A stretch of DNA of 64,000 nucleotides from Cornus controversa (Eukaryota; Streptophyta; Magnoliopsida; Cornales; Cornaceae). Of this stretch, positions 61,119-64,000 are shown piece by piece. Position numbers and translations under genes: made by a program. Position 1 is the stretch's first letter; the number at the start of each line of letters is the position of its first letter. The stretch is taken from contig CM048846.1 of NCBI GenBank assembly GCA_026545225.1, forward strand, positions 19,208,501-19,272,500, read 5' to 3'. The notes below the pieces were generated by a model that saw only the letters and a program-made list of their open reading frames with translations, was not told the DNA's origin and did not search any database.

Positions 61119-61188
61119 ATAGATCATTAATGGAAGTTGTGAAGACTGTCTATGATTGTTTTTTAATCTTTCCTCCTTGAGTAAACAG

Positions 61189-61649
61189 TAAGGGTGAAAG
61201 AGTTGGATTCGGTTTCGAAATATCACTATTGATCGATTTTATTAAATTATGAAACTGAATCAAATCATTTCAAGTATAAAACAGTTCCTCTATCATCAAA
61301 TTTTTAAAAATTTTTTTATAGAAAGGTAAAAAAAATAATAATTTAAATTTTTTAAAAAAAATTGCTACTAGTCTACTACCATAAAAATTACTACTATCCT
61401 ACTATCAAAAGGTAAAAAAATATCATAACTTAAAAAACTGCTACTGCTACTTATGAATCCACAGGAACATATATCATAATATCATATATTTTATAAATTT
61501 ATATATATATAACTAAACGACACGAAACCTTACCGAAAAATTACAAATTGAAGTTTTTGAAACCGTGACCGAATCAAACTATAAAAATCAAACTGTTTTG
61601 TCTAATCCAGTCTAATTTTTCGGTTTGGGTGGATTTTTATGCACCCCTA
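61189..61649. mobile_element. Non-autonomous hAT-like element, relative of 15995-16517
   Basis: The ends TAAGGGTG and (reverse complement of the right end) TAGGGGTGCATAAAAATCC are inverted. The flanks GTAAACAG (61181-61188) and GTAAACAC (61650-61657) match at 7 of 8 bases. The interior is colinear with the copy upstream of the SAP gene, including CTACTATCAAAAGG and GTGACCGAATCA. No gene. Confidence 0.8.
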
Positions 61650-61969
61650 GTAAACACTACTTGACACATACCAAAACTCTAACTCTTAGGTCATTTAGTA
61701 GGGTGACTAGCTACTCTGATGATTACTTTTGACATATGGAAAGTCATGTCAATCTAGTCAATCAGCATGGTACCAACTAGGCTAGTTACTTTTATTAAAA
61801 AAATGAAGGGTAAAATGCTCTAACACCTCCTCAGGTTTGGATTTATTACTCATATATTAAACTTGTATCAAAAACGACTCTAACACCCCTCAGGTTTGGT
61901 TAAACTAGCCCTAACACCTCCTGTTGCCAAAAATATCCTCAGATTTAAAAAGGGATTCAAGAGTTATGT

Positions 61970-62019
<50 letters not shown>

Positions 62020-63189
62020 ATGTCAGTGCAATGTAGAAGGAATTGCAATTGTTAGATCGATTGATTTTAAACCGTAAATAGACAAACATATTCTAGACCA
62101 AGCTTATATATATATATAATCACGGGTAACTCAAAAGGCTCGAGTCATGAAGAAATGAAGCCATCAAAACTTAATTAATAATCTGCTTGTTGTTAATATT
62201 TTAATTGATAACATAGTAGGACGCGTGATCTCTCCCGCAAATTTAATAGAATAACTTAGCTATTAATTTTTGGATCTCAGAATCAATTTTTAATCCAAGT
62301 GATTAATTTAAAGTTGAGAGTAACAATGTCACTCTCTCGTGGCAGTGGCCAGAAGGGAGGTGCAAACATGCAATAAGATATCCTCGGGAGGGAAAAGGGA
62401 GATGGTGATACTTATATAAGGAAAATATTGTGATATTATATAGAGGGAAAGGTAGCTTAATTTAGACATTTTGATGTTCCCAATGCATCAACATTATAAT
62501 TATTTCAAGGTCAAGAAACAAGATTTGGTGCATGTATGGAATTAAAAATATATATAACTATATTATATTAGCAAGCACGTGATTGCATCCCATACATATA
62601 TATGCATTGCTTTGTGGTTTTAAACAGAGCCATATGCACAACCATCCACACATATCATGAGTCTCTCTCTCTTCCTCTCTCTCTCTCTCACACACACACA
62701 CACTTGCTGCTTCTACCTACTCTTGGAACATGATTGCATAATTCTTTTGTCGGGCGAAAAGCATTTGCTCACACGCCATTTCCATAATTCAACAAATTAT
62801 TTACCTAATCAAAGTTTAGAGGTTGTCATGAAAAATATTGGTTGAGTTTCTAACACAATGTTTGGAAAGAAAAGAAAGAAAATGATGGTGTTATGTTAGG
62901 GTTGTTTAAATGAAAAGAAAAAAAAAGAATTGAAAGTTCCCTCATTTCAAAAATAAAAAAAAAAATTAAGAGAAAAATCATAATAAGTTATGTAGTACTT
63001 TCATAATTTTAAATTTGCCTTCAATAATTAAAAAAAAAATTATTCCAACCATATAATAATAATTTAATAGTTATCATTTCTTTTATTTTATTTTCTCTCC
63101 TCTCCTCTCCCGTCTGTGTGTGTGTGTGTGTGGTGCTTAAAGTGGTGAAACCGTGCCAGTTTAGTCTTTTAGTAATCAAAAGGTTTGTG

Positions 63190-63226
<37 letters not shown>

Positions 63227-64000
63227 GGGGGGCATCAATCTTCCTAGTCTTCTTTTACCAAACGAGCTGTGATAATGAAGTATGAGTCATGCGTCATGCC
63301 ACTCAAATCATTCTCTTCCAACAAGCCTATCTGTTGCTCAGTTTTCTTTTTCTTCCCTATATATATATATATCTACACATAAGTCCACATGACTTCCCTT
63401 CCGATACACACACACTTCACCTACTAAAACTATGGCATAATGGTTATTATTTACAATTAAGTTAACTAGTACTTTCAAGTCTCAATTAGCAGTATAACTG
63501 GCTCATTCAAATGTCATATAATTATGACAATCAAATGTAAAAGCTCAATTATTGTATGATCCATAGAATTAAATAGGGATGCCTTGGCCCCATCCCTAGC
63601 CAAAGTGAACTTGAGGGGTCACTTATCATGTATTAGACTTTAAGACAGTGATACATTTACCTTTAATTATAATGCCCCAAGGGGTGATTTCCTAATAATT
63701 GGTGTTAATAGGAAAATGGAAAATTATTTCCTCACCTAATTAGGTGAGAGAATCACATCTCGGAATCAGTACAAACCATCAGATCCACTATAGTGGACCC
63801 GTGTGACGCTTATGATGGTTAGTGCTCATTCGGACATATCCGGCTCACTGTTTTTTTCTCTTTTCTTCCAAGTCTATCATATAAAGTAACAAATAATAAT
63901 ATTCTCTCCAATTTTTTTTTTTTTTTTTTATGCTAGTGAAATGATTGGGTTCCATCACATGATATCATATGTGAAACTTATCATTCCATTCACATAGTCC
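61650..64000. other. Intergenic to the end of the window
   Basis: No gene is recognised. It contains (AT)n at about 61976-62012, (CT)n/(CA)n at about 62660-62702, (GT)n runs at about 63115-63130 and 63190-63202, and TATATA runs near 63360. The short open frame at 62657-62845 starts in the microsatellite and has no domain. The sequence after 63500 is less repetitive and could be the far promoter of a gene beyond the window. Confidence 0.5.

Noticed and set aside
1-64000. A biosynthetic or defence gene cluster
   Set aside because: The four genes (kinase, SAP protein, dehydrogenase, DUF547 protein) have unrelated roles, mixed strands and wide spacing, so I see no functional cluster.

Overview
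The window is nuclear DNA from a flowering plant, most likely a eudicot. It is AT-rich, its genes have many GT-AG introns, it is full of short terminal-inverted-repeat transposons, and its four multi-exon genes belong to plant families. I cannot name the species. Exon coordinates below were set by hand from splice consensus and reading-frame continuity. All four gene models close in frame, but none has been checked against transcripts.

Layout. 1-3.3 kb is intergenic. 3.4-14.5 kb (+) is an 11-exon CDPK-related protein kinase (CRK family, about 606 aa). Its 5.2-kb first intron holds rearranged and inverted copies of its own exon 1, a Mutator-like MITE and a hAT-like element. Its intron 7 holds a complete TRIM (miniature LTR element) with identical LTRs, and a Tourist-like MITE. 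16.8-28.4 kb (+) is a 9-exon gene for an acidic SAP-domain protein (about 465 aa), resembling plant proteins catalogued as 'zinc finger CCCH domain-containing protein 62'. Its 7.1-kb intron 6 carries a hAT-type MITE and an RTE-like LINE fragment that is itself split by a 4.2-kb decayed hAT transposon. 29.9-32.1 kb (-) is a 5-exon short-chain dehydrogenase/reductase (about 263-266 aa) with an apparent GC-AG first intron. 53.7-57.9 kb (-) is a 10-exon gene for a MIP1-type leucine-zipper plus DUF547 protein (about 598 aa).

The 20 kb between the last two genes has no intact gene. It appears to be three diverged tandem copies of the block downstream of the DUF547 gene (about 35.4-38.0, 44.7-48.0 and 48.65-53.8 kb). 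Old Copia-type fossils sit between copies 1 and 2, and different MITEs mark different copies. 58-64 kb is intergenic, with a Mutator-like element enclosing a 33-bp minisatellite of alternating variants, and a hAT MITE related to one upstream of the SAP gene.

The four genes do not form an obvious pathway; this is ordinary plant gene order with heavy transposon traffic. The most interesting signal is the self-complementary copy of kinase exon 1 inside the kinase's own first intron, which could fold into a hairpin and yield small RNAs against the gene. Next are a near-perfect 67-bp-arm hairpin in intron 2 of the SAP gene and the triplicated 3' flank of the DUF547 gene.
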